From Diospyros lotus (lineage: Eukaryota > Streptophyta > Magnoliopsida > Ericales > Ebenaceae), in the NCBI RefSeq assembly GCF_014633365.1, contig NC_068346.1, forward strand, positions 37,077,191 through 37,141,190: a stretch of 64,000 nucleotides of DNA, written 5' to 3'. Both the position numbers and the translations under genes were made by a program. Below the pieces are notes generated by a model. The model did no database searches. It saw only the letters and a list, made by a program, of their open reading frames with translations, and was not told where the DNA came from. Of the stretch, positions 46,449 to 57,800 are shown piece after piece (position 1 is the first letter of the stretch; each line of letters begins with the position of its first letter).

Positions 46449-48287
46449 TTATAATTAAGTTGATACATACATCCATCTATCCGGATCCGGTTTTGTTCTT
46501 GTGTAGTACTTATTACAAAAGGTTTAATTATCCTTGATTCCAAGGAATGATTTGAAGTGCTTATTTTCTGTACATTAATTCAAACTAATTAACTGATCAA
46601 CCCTTCATTAATTATTTCCTTAATCATCCTGTTCTCTTAATTTCCTTCCCTCTTGATCTCCTCGAGATGATGGAAAACAACAAATTAACATCCAGGCGCA
46701 GTGACTCTGAAAATGGTGTCATATGAACTCGAAACAAGAGGGATAACCTACCCAATAAATTAATGACAAGATCTTAGGAATATCCCAACGCATCACAGAA
46801 ATACCCAAATAAAGAAATGAAGACTAGTGAACAAATATTGCATCATTTTACCCAAAAACTGTTAAAAGCTAAAGTTAACAATTCAAAGGGAGGCTGGAGA
46901 AAAGAAGAAAAATGAGCCAAGTTGGACAAACAAAAGACACAGAAAAATTAAACACAAAAGCATGGTGACTATTAAATATAATAAAAGAAAAGAATTAGAA
47001 AAGCATGTGGCAAATGGCTGCTGCCTTGCTAAATTAGCAAGCAGCCAAATTGAAATGTCCATGCTGCTGTGCTTACCCTACTTTTTGAAGAAGTGTTCTC
47101 TCATTTCGGCGCCTACCTTAAATTAGAGAGCTGGCAGTCCATCTTTTATTATTTCGTCCTCAATGTCTCTTCATTTCTCTCCACATTACTAACAATAACA
47201 AGTCCATTGATGATGGAACCCCAGTTGCTGCGACAACAGTGTAACAGTTTGTGTTCCCAACAATCTTTTATACTTCCACACAGGGCAGGCGAATGGGAGT
47301 TGGGGCTAGGCCATTTAAAATTTAGAGCTTTTTTTTTAAAAAAATAGAAAATATAAAATTTTTATTAGGGTCTCTTTTTAATACTAAAATATTTATCATT
47401 AGAAATTTATTCGGTCCTTTTAGGTAAAAAAATATTTTTAATGTTAAAATATTTAAATACTTTTACTATTAAATTTGATCAAAAAAGAATTTATTGAGAC
47501 CCTTTTTTAAGGGGGCTCTAGGCACAGGTCTCATTGACCTATATCTTAAGAAAATAGGTCAAGAAAATAATGTTGTAAAGCATTTTTCAAACAAAAATTT
47601 TGAGAAATTAATTATTAGTATTTGACCCAACTCTAAAAAATAATTTTTTTTTAAAAAAAATTATGATGGCAACATCCCAAAACCCGCCATTATTCATGGG
47701 GGAGTCCTAGATTTTGATGAATGAAAGCACTAAAACGGTGTCATTTCAGTGTCTTCAAAATGTTTTCTATCCAAGAATGTTAAGAAACACTTAAAAATAT
47801 TTTTAATTCATTTTTGTAATTTCAAAAACATATTGAGACTATTTTGTAATATTGAAAAAAAAAACTAAAAACTCATAAAATTATCGTTTCCTCAATTTTA
47901 TTTTTATATTATATTTATTTTTTATTTCTATTTCATGAACTGTGTATTGAAAACTTCAAAATTTGAAAGACATAAACATTATTTGTCTTTTCTTATAGAG
48001 ATAGATCGCACGCTATAATCCAACCACGTACGTATACTTTATACTTTGTGCTCCCTCCATTTATTATTTTTCAAGACACTAATTCCTTCCTTCCTTTATA
48101 TCGTAAATTTTCCTACGTGACGACATGTGAAATTTCAACCACCTTCTCGGCTATTCATCTTCTGGCGAATGTCCTTCACCCAATCCCCGCCCCCATCTTA
48201 AATAATCCAACCAACCCCAAGAACACACCCTCCATTGAAGGGACTCCATATATACACAGAGAGAGAGGAATTGAAGGCGAAGGGAAG
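46449..48287. other. Intergenic, no gene seen
   Basis: 46449-47280 is plain AT-rich sequence that includes the 3' UTR of the hydrolase gene. 47280-47560 has a repeat-like block (GGGGCTAGGCC at the left, GGGGGCTCTAGGCACAGG at the right) that may be a degraded DNA transposon. 47560-48040 is AT-rich. From 48050 it turns into a C-rich leader of the next gene. Confidence 0.45.
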
Positions 48288-49543
48288 ATGGAAAGCAAAC
48301 CCACCATCGTGGCTCCTCTGCTTTTCAGAAACTTGTTGACATCTCTCTTCATCTTTGCAGACAAATCCTTTCTCAGCCTCGCCCACAAGTACAAGATCCT
48401 CCAGATCCTCCGCTACCTCCTCATCTCCGCCTTCCTCCTCCTCCTCCGTTTCCTCCCTTATCTGGACGCCTCTTTAGATACCTATGATCAATATCAGGAT
48501 CACAAGGCCCCCAAATCTAATAATTACGCGTCCTCCGCCCCTACCGGCGGCGCCGGAGATTCGGGGATCGGCCGAGCACTTTCCCAGTTGCTCTCGATTG
48601 TCAACAACATACCGGTGAGTTCGCGTAAGTACGAAGTCGTTCGGTCTTTAGCGGAGAGGCTTATCGATGAGAACCTTATGGAGAATTCCGAGTCTTTGAG
48701 GGAGGTCAATTGTACGGTCCTCTCGGCGGCCTTCTCACGGGCGTTGGGTCAGCTTCAGGCCGCCGTGACGGACCGGGATAGTGGCGTTCAGGTTGGAGAC
48801 GAGCCGAGTGGCTCCCGGGAACCGGGGGATAAGGTGAACCGGGTTTTGAGGGCGGTTCGGTACTATGGGGACGCGGCGTTGTCCCGGTTCGGGAGGGGGA
48901 GGTCGGGGCCGAGCCCGGCGGGGAGTTCGGCGGAGAAGCTTGCTGCAGAGGTGCTATGGCTGGCGCAGAAGATGGCGACTTGCGGGTGTGTGGAGGAGGC
49001 CGTGTGCAAGTGGGCGTCGGCTACCCACTTGGCTTGGCTCTCCCTCTCGGCCGAGCCGCGACTCCAGGGGTCTCTCGTGAAGGTATCAGGTAATGCGGAA
49101 GAATATTCTCTCTTCGCTGGACATGTTAAAAGAAGATTCTATTCTTTCATACCGTCTCTTTGACGGCGTCGCTGTTCTGTTATCTTCTTTCTGTAGCATT
49201 CTTGTTCAAGCAAGCCAAGGGCATGGGACTAAAGGAGGAAGAGAAGGGCAAGAAAGAGCAGCACAGGCGAACGAAGATGAAAATGCTGCTGTCATGGCTG
49301 CCATTACTATGCCGAGCCAGCAATGGCACGGACGCTCCGGTGCTGAGCATCGGCGAGCGAGCGGAGCTGGAGAGGATTCTGGAGCAGACCATAGAGATGT
49401 TGGAACAGGAGGAAGAGCAAGAGAAGGTGCTGTCTCTTTGGCTGGACCACTTCACTCACTGCCCCACCTCCGATTGGCCCAACCTCCATGCTTCCTACTC
49501 CCGCTGGTGCACTGCATCTCGCAAGACCTTTCTGAAATCTTAA
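48288..49543 (+). CDS. Conserved plant protein of unknown function, one membrane-type segment, two exons
   Basis: Exons 48288-49089 and 49197-49543 join in frame (GT-AG) to 382 residues. I do not recognise a named domain. The N terminus has a hydrophobic, Leu-rich stretch (about 39-58) that could be one membrane span or a buried helix. Residues 65-95 are low-complexity. A central helical region (90-165) contains LSQLLSIVNNIPVSSRKYEV. The C-terminal half is Cys/Trp-rich: CVEEAVCKWASATHLAWLSL, then LPLLCRASNGTDAPVLS, an acidic coiled-coil-like stretch (EQTIEMLEQEEEQEKVL) and WPNLHASYSRWC. This C-terminal half recalls uncharacterised proteins found widely in flowering plants. The start at 48288 is the ATG nearest the conserved part; the frame is open further upstream but without an obvious conserved start. 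Confidence 0.85.
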
Positions 49544-49860
49544 GGTTTAGCTTTTCCAATAGCACTCACTTGGGCTACGTACGGAAGCAGAGTTCCATAG
49601 CTAGCTAGCTTAATTAGGGAAGAATTATATGGTAGATATATATACATATTTAGCCAGCATTTGTAATAATCATTTTATTAGGAATATTAATTAATGTCCG
49701 TAGAGAGCATATATAGCTGGCTTGCTCCATTCAAATCTGTTGATACAGATAATGAGCAAGGAAATAAAGAACATGGACAATGTTGTGGCAAACTAATGAC
49801 ATTGGGAGACAATCTGGGTTAAGAGAGAATCGAGAATATCCTTTCTGATGCAGCATGTCC
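49544..49860. other. Short intergenic gap between convergent genes
   Basis: Holds the 3' ends of the unknown gene (+) and metacaspase copy 1 (-). The homology with the second metacaspase copy begins at about 49795. No gene. Confidence 0.5.
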
Positions 49861-51291
49861 TTACAACTGGATTTTCTTCTCATCAACGTTAAACACTTGG
49901 GAAGACGATAGTTGGCAGTCCTGCAGTATCTTATTGCCGAACAACTTCCTCAGCCATGATCTTGTTCTATTAGCATGTTGAGTCTTCCTTTGCATGTCTC
50001 TGAGCAGTTCACCATAAGTTATTGTCGGCTTTCCCCTAATTGCCTGGTCCAGTATGTAAGTCATGGCTCCCGACATCTCATTCCCGGAAAGTGCCTGATG
50101 GATTAAGTAGACAGAAAATCTTGCTTAATTTTCTCTTCACAGTTACTGGAAATGCAGGAAAACTAAAGACGAAGACAATTAAGTGAAAGGCTGGCAAATT
50201 AAGTAAGGGGCAATCAGCTCTTGCTTACATTGGTATCAGTAGCCATTTGATCATCAGCACAGGCACTCAAAGAGATGGCTAATCCACCATCTGTACCTTT
50301 CTTAGCCCCTGATAGAGCTTTGTTATCTATCCACTTTTTACTTCCCGAAAGTCCAAATATCAAAAGCAAGTTAATTAACAGCAAAACTAATCAATCAGAC
50401 AATTGAAATTGATCAATATCAGATTTGAACATATATATATATTCTAGATATTGTGCTTACTCTCTGTGGTTGTAAACATGCTCTAGATCAAGAATGGTTC
50501 CACTGTGACAGGCATCAACAATAGCATGAAGCGTGACGCCTTTCTTGAGTGGCTTGACAATGGTGTCGTTGATATCATCGTCAACAATCAAGCCAGCAGT
50601 CACAAAATCGGAAGGCGCTATAGTTTCATCGTACCCATCATGCTCGTCTCCGCTAAGATCAACTTGTCGCAGGCCATGGCCCGAGAAGAAAAACACCAAC
50701 GAGTCCCCTGCCTTGCAGCCATCCACAAGCCATTCCAAGGACCTCTGTATGTTGCATTTTGTTGGAACAAAATTTGGGTCATTCCCTTCTGCAATATTCT
50801 TTTCGGGTCACAATTAGAAGCAAGCAGCAAGCTAACGCACACTCGATATACATACACATTTATATATATATATATATATGCTTGCAAATACCTGTAAGAA
50901 CACGTATGTCAGCTTCTGGAAATTGGAAACAGTCAACGAGAAGAGATTTCATCATGTTCACATCATTGATTGTTCCCTTGAGCTTCTGATTCCGCTTTGG
51001 GTAAGTGACTCCACAAAGAACAGCCCGCTTTGTGTGATGATGCCGGCCGGTTTTAGGCCCCGGAACTGGCTTCTCTTCAGGCTTTGGCGGCGTGGAAGCA
51101 GATGGGCTACCTTTGCTCCATTTCCATATTTCCCGGGTCAGGCGGAGAGTTCCCGGTGGGACAAGCTCCCGTTCAGACGTTGCTGCAACTAAAATCAATT
51201 GTCCACAACTGCGGCAGCGATATGTTGTTAATCCCGATGTGCCCAGAAACTGCTGGTGGCAGGAAGGACAATTGATCTTTCCACTCCCCAT
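49861..51291 (-). CDS. Type I metacaspase with LSD1-type zinc finger, copy 1 (catalytic Cys present)
   Basis: Minus-strand exons 51291-50892, 50788-50461, 50340-50229 and 50094-49861 join in frame to 357 residues, normal for plant type I metacaspases; introns are GT-AG. The N-terminal zinc-finger-like region has CPSC (about 8-11) and CRSC, as in LSD1-type fingers. The caspase-like p20 begins near KRAVLCGVTYPKRNQKLKGT. The catalytic dyad is His171 (FFSGHG) and Cys227 (VDACHSGT). The C-terminal p10-like part has GLAISLSACADDQMATDT and GAMTYILDQAI. Family members are Ca2+-dependent, Arg/Lys-specific cysteine proteases involved in programmed cell death and proteostasis. The gene is convergent with the unknown gene on its left. 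A second, nearly identical copy starts 11.5 kb to the right. Confidence 0.95.
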
Positions 51292-51640
51292 TCTTTCTTC
51301 TCAGCGTTGATTGATCATCCTACATATGTACTAGTTGTAATTTATACAGCAAGAAAATCAACTAACCATTTTGTTTTTGGTGCTTTTTGTTTGATCTTTG
51401 AGCTTTAAGCTTTATTCTTCCACTACGTGTAGTAGTGGGGGCGGAACCAGATACCCCTCAAAACGATTAGCGGATCCAATGGGTGCATGCATGCATTGTC
51501 GGCTTGTGTTTTAATTTGTGGTAATAGTAAAAACAAAAAAAAATAAGGAAACTAATTGAGAATGTCTACATCAAGAGATTCCTATTGCCTATTGGGGGTT
51601 GGGTAGTTCAAATACTAAGATATGCACCCAAAAATCAAAG
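51292..51640. other. Upstream region of metacaspase copy 1
   Basis: Probable promoter and leader of the minus-strand metacaspase, ending at the tRNA gene. No separate coding sequence. Confidence 0.4.
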
Positions 51641-51647
51641 GAATAGA

Positions 51648-51740
51648 TCCGACCTGCCGGATTCGAACCAGCGACCTAAGGATTATCTGTCGATTGAACA
51701 CCACTACAGTCCTCCGCTCTGCCAACTGAGCTAAGGTCGG
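51648..51740 (-). tRNA. tRNA-Tyr (GUA) with a 20-nt intron
   Basis: On the minus strand the gene starts CCGACCTTAGCTCAG (acceptor and D arm), has GGAGGACTGTAG with anticodon GTA, an intron after the purine 3' of the anticodon, then ATCCTTAGGTCG and the T arm GGTTCGAATCC, closing with GGCAGGTCGG and discriminator A. The exon parts sum to 73 nt. Box A (TTAGCTCAGTTGG) and box B (GGTTCGAATCC) promoters are internal and intact. A T-rich stretch follows the 3' end as Pol III terminator. Nuclear plant tRNA-Tyr genes normally carry such an intron. Confidence 0.95.
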
Positions 51741-53540
51741 TTTGATATCAGGTGTACGGATAATGATAAATATTTTGTAACTAAACCAATTATAATAGTC
51801 AGAAGTTATAAAGAGAATTTGGCCAATTAACTCTTGAAACTTGGTATTGTTGTCAATCTTATAAAGAAAAGGGTTTGGAGTGGCCTTTGAATTTATAGGG
51901 TGGAAAGTCGAGCTTTTGAATAGCATATATGATAATTATTAGCACACTAATTTAAAAATAAGTTTAAGGCCCTTTATACAAGACATAAAAAATAGTTACC
52001 AATAGTTCTTTATATACCAAAAGTTATTATCTTACATCATTGGACGAGGAATTCCATTTAGTTTCTATTATTACTTATTTCTTTACGAAAAAGACTGCAA
52101 GTTCAAAACATTATTTTTTACATTTCCTTCTTTTATTACGAGACCATGCATAACAACCATAACCGCACAAGTTTAGCTTACCTTTGTCTCAAGGAGCATA
52201 CATATAGTTTTGAAGTTGAGTTCTTAGGAATAGTACAAATGATTTGTTATATGCGTTCAAGAGTTTAAGATACTGTGAACATGTGGGTTCAATTTTATTT
52301 TCGTACGAAATTGTGCAATCTTAAGAGGCAAGCTTCAAGATTTGACTTGGGATGAAATTTTCAATACATCTAAGTCAGATTAAGACAAATTGTGAATTTT
52401 AAAAAAAAGTGAAACAGTTTAAGTAAAAAATTATATAATGGAGAACTCTTCGAGTTTTTCATATTATAAAAAAAAATATTATTGAACTTTATAAGAATTA
52501 ATTAGAACTCATTAAGCCAATTGGTGAGACCCAAACCCATTTACCCCAAGTAGTTTTGGGCATGCAACTCAAGTTTTTGCTCAATCTGCCAACCCTACTA
52601 CCAAATTCAGCCCAAAATATGACTATTGACTCAGATATCATTAAAGCCCAAAAAATAAAATTTTGATGTGTATATGAACGTTAATGCTAGCGCCTTATAA
52701 TAGGTAAAATTTATATTTTTATTTTTATACTTCTAAACAATTTAATAATCACACAACAACAAAAATATGAAAAGAACGAGTTTTCAACATGAAAGTACAT
52801 ATAATATAAAAAAAATTAAATAATTACAGCGTCTCATCTTAACGATTATAAAAATCTCACTATTAAATACTAAAAAATATATAAATATATAATGATAATG
52901 ATAAAAGCCACATTGTCAGGTTGGACGTATATATGGAGGGTTATAGAAATTCAAGATTCATTTTTGGCCGTCGTTGGTGAGCCTCATCTTCGACTCTGCT
53001 GCTCTGCCAACCAACCACCGTTCTTCCGCCGCCAAAGCCCCCAAGCTCTCTACTCAACGCCAGTAAACCCCCTCCCAAGATATATATATATTTAAACTTA
53101 ATAATAAATTTACTCTTATTTTTCAATCAAGATCTAACATGTCTACATTAACTGAAAATTTAACATTTAAGTCAAATAAATTGTATCGATTCAAACTTTA
53201 ATATATTAAAATTTAAAATAAAAAACTATAATATGTAAACAAGATGAATACTTATAACAATTCAATAAATTTTTTTCATCCAATAAAAAAAAATTCTCTA
53301 CGTACTGAATAACTGAAGCAAAAATAAATTCTTTTACAATATAAAAATAAATTCTTAATCTAAGCGGACTTCAAGTCCGTTGAACTTCGCCCAGCATTGC
53401 TAGGCGTTTAGGATATTTTTTTTAAATATTAAATTAATTAATAGTTATAATAATATAATATAATATTTAATAAAAATATTTTGGGCCACCTGAATAATGG
53501 GCCCAGAGCGATCGCACTGACCGCCTCGATTCAAGACCGA
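51741..53540. other. AT-rich intergenic, no gene seen
   Basis: Mostly AT-rich. A short GC-richer piece at about 52960-53080 (CT/CC-rich, ending at a TATATA run) has a small open frame without similarity I recognise. The sequence just left of the LINE (53480-53540) shows no match to either metacaspase copy. Confidence 0.5.
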
Positions 53541-53614
53541 GCATGCCCCCCCCCTCCACCTCTCTATGTACATTTGTGCATGTGCGTATAGTTATGCTTG
53601 TTTTTCATTATATT

Positions 53615-53989
53615 GTGAGCAGGAGACCGCTTTGGCACAATTTAATAGATTTTGGCTCCCGGTGTTCGGGTCCTTGGCTTATGCTGGGCAATTTCAATAA
53701 TGTTCTTCGGCCTGAGGAGAAATGCAACGGCTTTGGTGTCTCGGCCTATAAAATTCAAGATTTTAATGACTGTTGTGCTGCGATGGGGCTTTCTGATTTG
53801 CCTTCAGTGGGATGTTTTTTCACTTGGTCTAATAACTCAATTATGTCTAAGCTGGACCGAGTCAGGGCTAACAATCCATGGGTGATGGAAGGGTTATTCG
53901 ATCAAGCCAACTTCTTTCCTTCAGGGTGTCTCTCCGATCATTCTGGTAGTATTGTTTCCATTTTCCAACCGGAAAGATTGAGGAGAAAG
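53615..53989 (+). pseudogene. LINE endonuclease fragment
   Basis: Reads RRPLWHNLIDFG, PWLMLGNFNNVLRPEEK, FTWSNNSIMSKLDRV and CLSDHSGSIVS, matching the exonuclease-endonuclease-phosphatase domain of plant LINE ORF2 (normally GDFN, TWSN, LDR and SDH motifs). The metal-binding GDFN is GNFN here. The N-terminal half of the domain is missing, and the frame is cut at 53989 by the gypsy insertion. Confidence 0.85.
53985..53989 (+). repeat. Target-site duplication GAAAG, left copy
   Basis: GAAAG immediately precedes the gypsy 5' LTR, and the identical GAAAG follows its 3' LTR (60061-60065). The LINE reading AGGAGAAAG / GAAAGTCC rejoins across the insertion. Confidence 0.95.
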
Positions 53990-54732
53990 TGTTGAACCCA
54001 CAAGTTGCAGCCACTATGGCCGAGGTTCCCATCATGCCAGCCATTGGCAGCAATCTGCTGCAAGCAGCCCCACACTTGCTGCAATCGGGTGCGCATGACA
54101 AGCCCGTGGCTGCCAAGACTGCAGATCGCGCCCCACAGCAGGCCACGCTACTGCAAGCCGAGGCCGCAGGCTGAGGCCATACTGCCGCACAACAAGCCAC
54201 ATCGGGCCACACCGCAGCCATACGCCTGTAGCCTGGCACCAACAGACGCAACCGCTGGCCAAGCAACTGCCACCCGCGCACCAGCTGACGCAACTGAGGC
54301 CCGAACGGATGCCAGCCGCATCCCGAACAGCTGCGAAGGGCGCGCGCGCGCAGCCACCATGCGACTAGCTGCCCAGCCAGCTACGCCCCACCTGCTGCCT
54401 AGCCAGCAGCTGCCCAGCTAGCTGCACCTAGCTGCGCCCAACTGCTGCCCGGCTAGTTGCGCCCATCCGCTGCCCATCCGACCTTAACCGCCCGTAACCG
54501 CCAACCCCAATGGTTGCGGATTTTCATTTCCAGCGCACATGTCTTTTTATTTAATAGTTGTATCTCTTTAAAGGGTCACGTTCAACCACTATAAAAAGGG
54601 TTGGCCGGACTCATTTGTATTCATCAAATAAATCAATACAAAGAGACTATTATTCCTAAATATCCGATTTTCCCTTCTATTTTCGCAATAGCAAGGTGTT
54701 AATCACCCCATTGAGGATCAGCGCATCCATCA
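53990..54732 (+). repeat. 5' LTR, 743 bp
   Basis: Begins TGTTGAACCC and ends GCATCCATCA. The left part is GC-rich with repeated CTGC/GCCC words; the right part has a TATA box, TATAAAAA, at 54590-54597. It lacks 8 bp (a CTGCCGCA-type unit near 54174) present in the 3' LTR. Confidence 0.95.
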
Positions 54733-54733
54733 T

Positions 54734-54745
54734 TGGTGTCTTCGT
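54734..54745 (+). other. Probable primer binding site, tRNA not identified
   Basis: TGGTGTCTTCGT starts one base after the 5' LTR end. TGG matches the complement of a tRNA CCA end, but this is not the initiator-Met site used by the element at 1-7300. I cannot name the tRNA. Confidence 0.6.
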
Positions 54746-54844
54746 TGAGAGTCAAGCCAGCGAAGTTCCAACGATCTATTTTTCCAACCAACAAAGATGG
54801 CTAGAGTACCAACCAACCGTGAATGACTTGAGAACCTTGAAAAC

Positions 54845-57800
54845 ATGTCTAACACCATGGAGGATAGGTTTTCAAGGATGGAGCAGAATCTGCAACGACT
54901 TACGCTATTGATTGAGCAGCAGCAACAACAACAGCGATCATCAACACGAAGCAACAGCAGATCACCCCGCAGACAACGAACTTCTGCCTCTGTTAGCCAG
55001 AGGTATGATTCAAGATCTGGGGACGACTCTGAAGATGAACAACAAGAAGACAACAGGGAAGCCACTACAAATCCCTTTGCCCGCAAGCAATCCACCTTTA
55101 AACCGCGACTGCAATTTCCTACCTTCAATGGTGAGGATCCGATTTCTTGGCTCAGCCGTGCCAATCAATTCTTTAAGTCACAAGACATAACCAGTCAAGA
55201 GAAGGTAGACTATGCTGCCTACTTTTTAGAAGGAGAGGCCAATCACTAGTGGCAGTGGCTCTCTCGCACTTACGAGAGTCAAGGTAAAACAATCCGGTGG
55301 AAGGACTTTGAACAAGAAATTCGCACCAGATTCGGCCCTACCGGATACATGGACTATGATGAAGCATTGTCAAAAATGCAGCAAACGGGATCCCTCCGTA
55401 ACTACCAGAAAGAATTTGAAAGAGTTGCCACACAGGTGAGGGATTGGCCTGAAAAGGCCTTGATTGGGGCATTTGTTGGAGGCCTTAAGCCAGAATTAGC
55501 AACAGAAGTGAAGTTGCATAGGCCCACCCACTTGCGTCATGCCATAGAGATTGCAAGACTGAAGGATGAACAGGTGCAATCCATGCGCAAGTCATATGCC
55601 TACAAAGGCCCTACCGTGGCCACAAGCAGTAGCGGGTACAAGCCAAAGGTACCACCCCCGCCACAAGCCATGTCCAGTAAGTCTATTCCCCCAGGCGTGC
55701 GGCGCCTTTCATGGGACGAAATGCAGAAGCGACGTGAGCAAGGCTTATGTTTTAACTGCAACGAGAAGTTTACTCCGGGCCACAAGTGTAAGAAGGCCCA
55801 AGCCTTTCTGATCGAGTGCGACCACCCTCAGGATTGGGATGAGGAAGAGGCAAAGCCCGACATGCCTCTTGACTGGCCCGCAGAAGCCATTGAAGCAACC
55901 AGTGACGAACAGCCCGAAGTATCCCTGCATGCTTTGGCTGGTTCATCCGGGCCACAAACCATGCGCATCACAGCCATGTTGCGCAACCGTGAAGTCAGCC
56001 TACTCATTGATAACGGGTCAACACACAACTTCATCAGTACAAGGATCGCCCAAAGGCTGCAGATCCCTATCACCCACATTGACTCTTTCCATGTGCGTGT
56101 AGCCAGCGGAGAAAAGCTGACATGCACCCAGCAATGCAAAGACGTGAATCTGAAGATCCAGCACATTGCAGTGACGGTAGACCTGTATGCCATACCATTG
56201 GCAGGGGTCGACATCGTACTAGGCGTGCAGTGGCTATCCCAGTTGGGCAAAGTGGCTTTCGACTACAAGCGACTGACCATGGAATTCACACTTGGAGGCC
56301 GACAGGTATGCTTGTCCATGCAGCCTGGTCACAGCCATGCAGTCAAAAGAAACGAGATACAGAAGTTGATCCGAGCGGGAGGTGAATGCTATGCCATTCA
56401 AGTAGCCACCCAACCCCGCAGCCAAGAAGATTTTCCCACAGCAACCGACCCACAGAGGGAAGAAATAGCAACCGACATTCAAGAGGTCCTTGCAGACTTT
56501 CCCTCGGTTTTGCAAGAACCCACCACCCTACCACCAAGCAGGGCGTGCGATCATCGCATCACCCTCATAGACGAACAGCAGCCCGTGAACGTACCCCCAT
56601 ACAGGTACGCCCACCATCAAAAAGACGAGATAGAGAGGCAGGTGAAGGAGATGCTCAAGCAGAATCTCATACGACCCAGCACCAGTCCCTTCTCTTCGCC
56701 AGTTCTACTTGTCAAGAAGAAGGACGGGTCGTGGCGCTTTTGCACAGACTACCGCGCCTTAAACAAAGCCACTGTGAAGGATCGATTCCCCATTCCATCC
56801 ATTGATGACATGTTGGATGAGTTGGGAGGCGCAACAGTCTTTTCGAAGTTGGACCTGCGGGCAGGATACCATCAGATCCGCATGCACCCGCCTGATATCC
56901 ACAAGACAGCCTTCCGCACCCATCATGGCCACTATGAGTACCTTGTCATGCCGTTCGGACTGTGCAACGCGCCATCAACCTTTCAAGCGGCAATGAATCA
57001 AATTTTCCAGCCAGTGCTCCGTAAGTTCGTCTTGATTTTCTTTGATGATATCTTAATTTACTCCAAGACGCGGGCACAACATCTCCAGCATTTGCGTCAA
57101 GCACTCACCATCTTGGCCCAAGCCCACTTTTGCATAAAGCTGTCCAAGTGTGCATTCGGCCAGACCGAGGTAGAGTACTTGGGGCATTGGATCTGTCCAG
57201 AAGGAGTTAAGGTGGACACCCGCAAGATTGCTGCCATGCAGTCTTGGCCTCAGCCCACCAACATCACCCAACTCCGAGGCTTCTTGGGACTCACTGGCTA
57301 CTACCGCAAATTTGTGCGGCATTATGGAATCATTGCCAAGCCCCTTACACAACTGCTCAAGAAGGGCAATTTTCAATGGACAGATGAAGCAGATCAAGCC
57401 TTCACGGCACTCAAGCAAGCCATGACCTGCACCCCTGTCTTGGCTATGCCAGATTTCACCCAACAGTTTGAAGTGCACACAGACGCCAGCAACGTTGGCA
57501 TTGGTGCAGTCCTGGTGCAAAGAGACCAACCACTAGCCTATCTCAGCAAGGCCCTTGGGCCAACTAAGGCCACATGGTCTGCATATGCCAAAGAAATGCT
57601 GGCCATCATCGAAGCAGTCAGAGTATGGCGTCCATATCTATTGGGGCAACGGTTCAAGATCTTCACTGATCAGCAACCACTGCGACATCTTTTGGAGTAA
57701 CGTGTTCTCACACCCGACCAACAGAAATGGGTGGCAAAGCTTATGGGCTTTGACTACGAGATCGTGTACCGCCCAGGTGCCCAAAACAAGGTGGCTGATG

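Noticed and set aside
47290..47540. Block between GGGGCTAGGCC and GGGGGCTCTAGGCAC as a DNA transposon
   Set aside because: The ends are suggestive but there is no convincing inverted repeat or target duplication.
54005..54421. Ala/Pro/His-rich open frames on both strands of the gypsy LTRs (also 59254-59696)
   Set aside because: Caused by GC-rich low-complexity LTR sequence; present in both LTRs in several frames at once. Only the pol frame running into the 3' LTR is worth a check.
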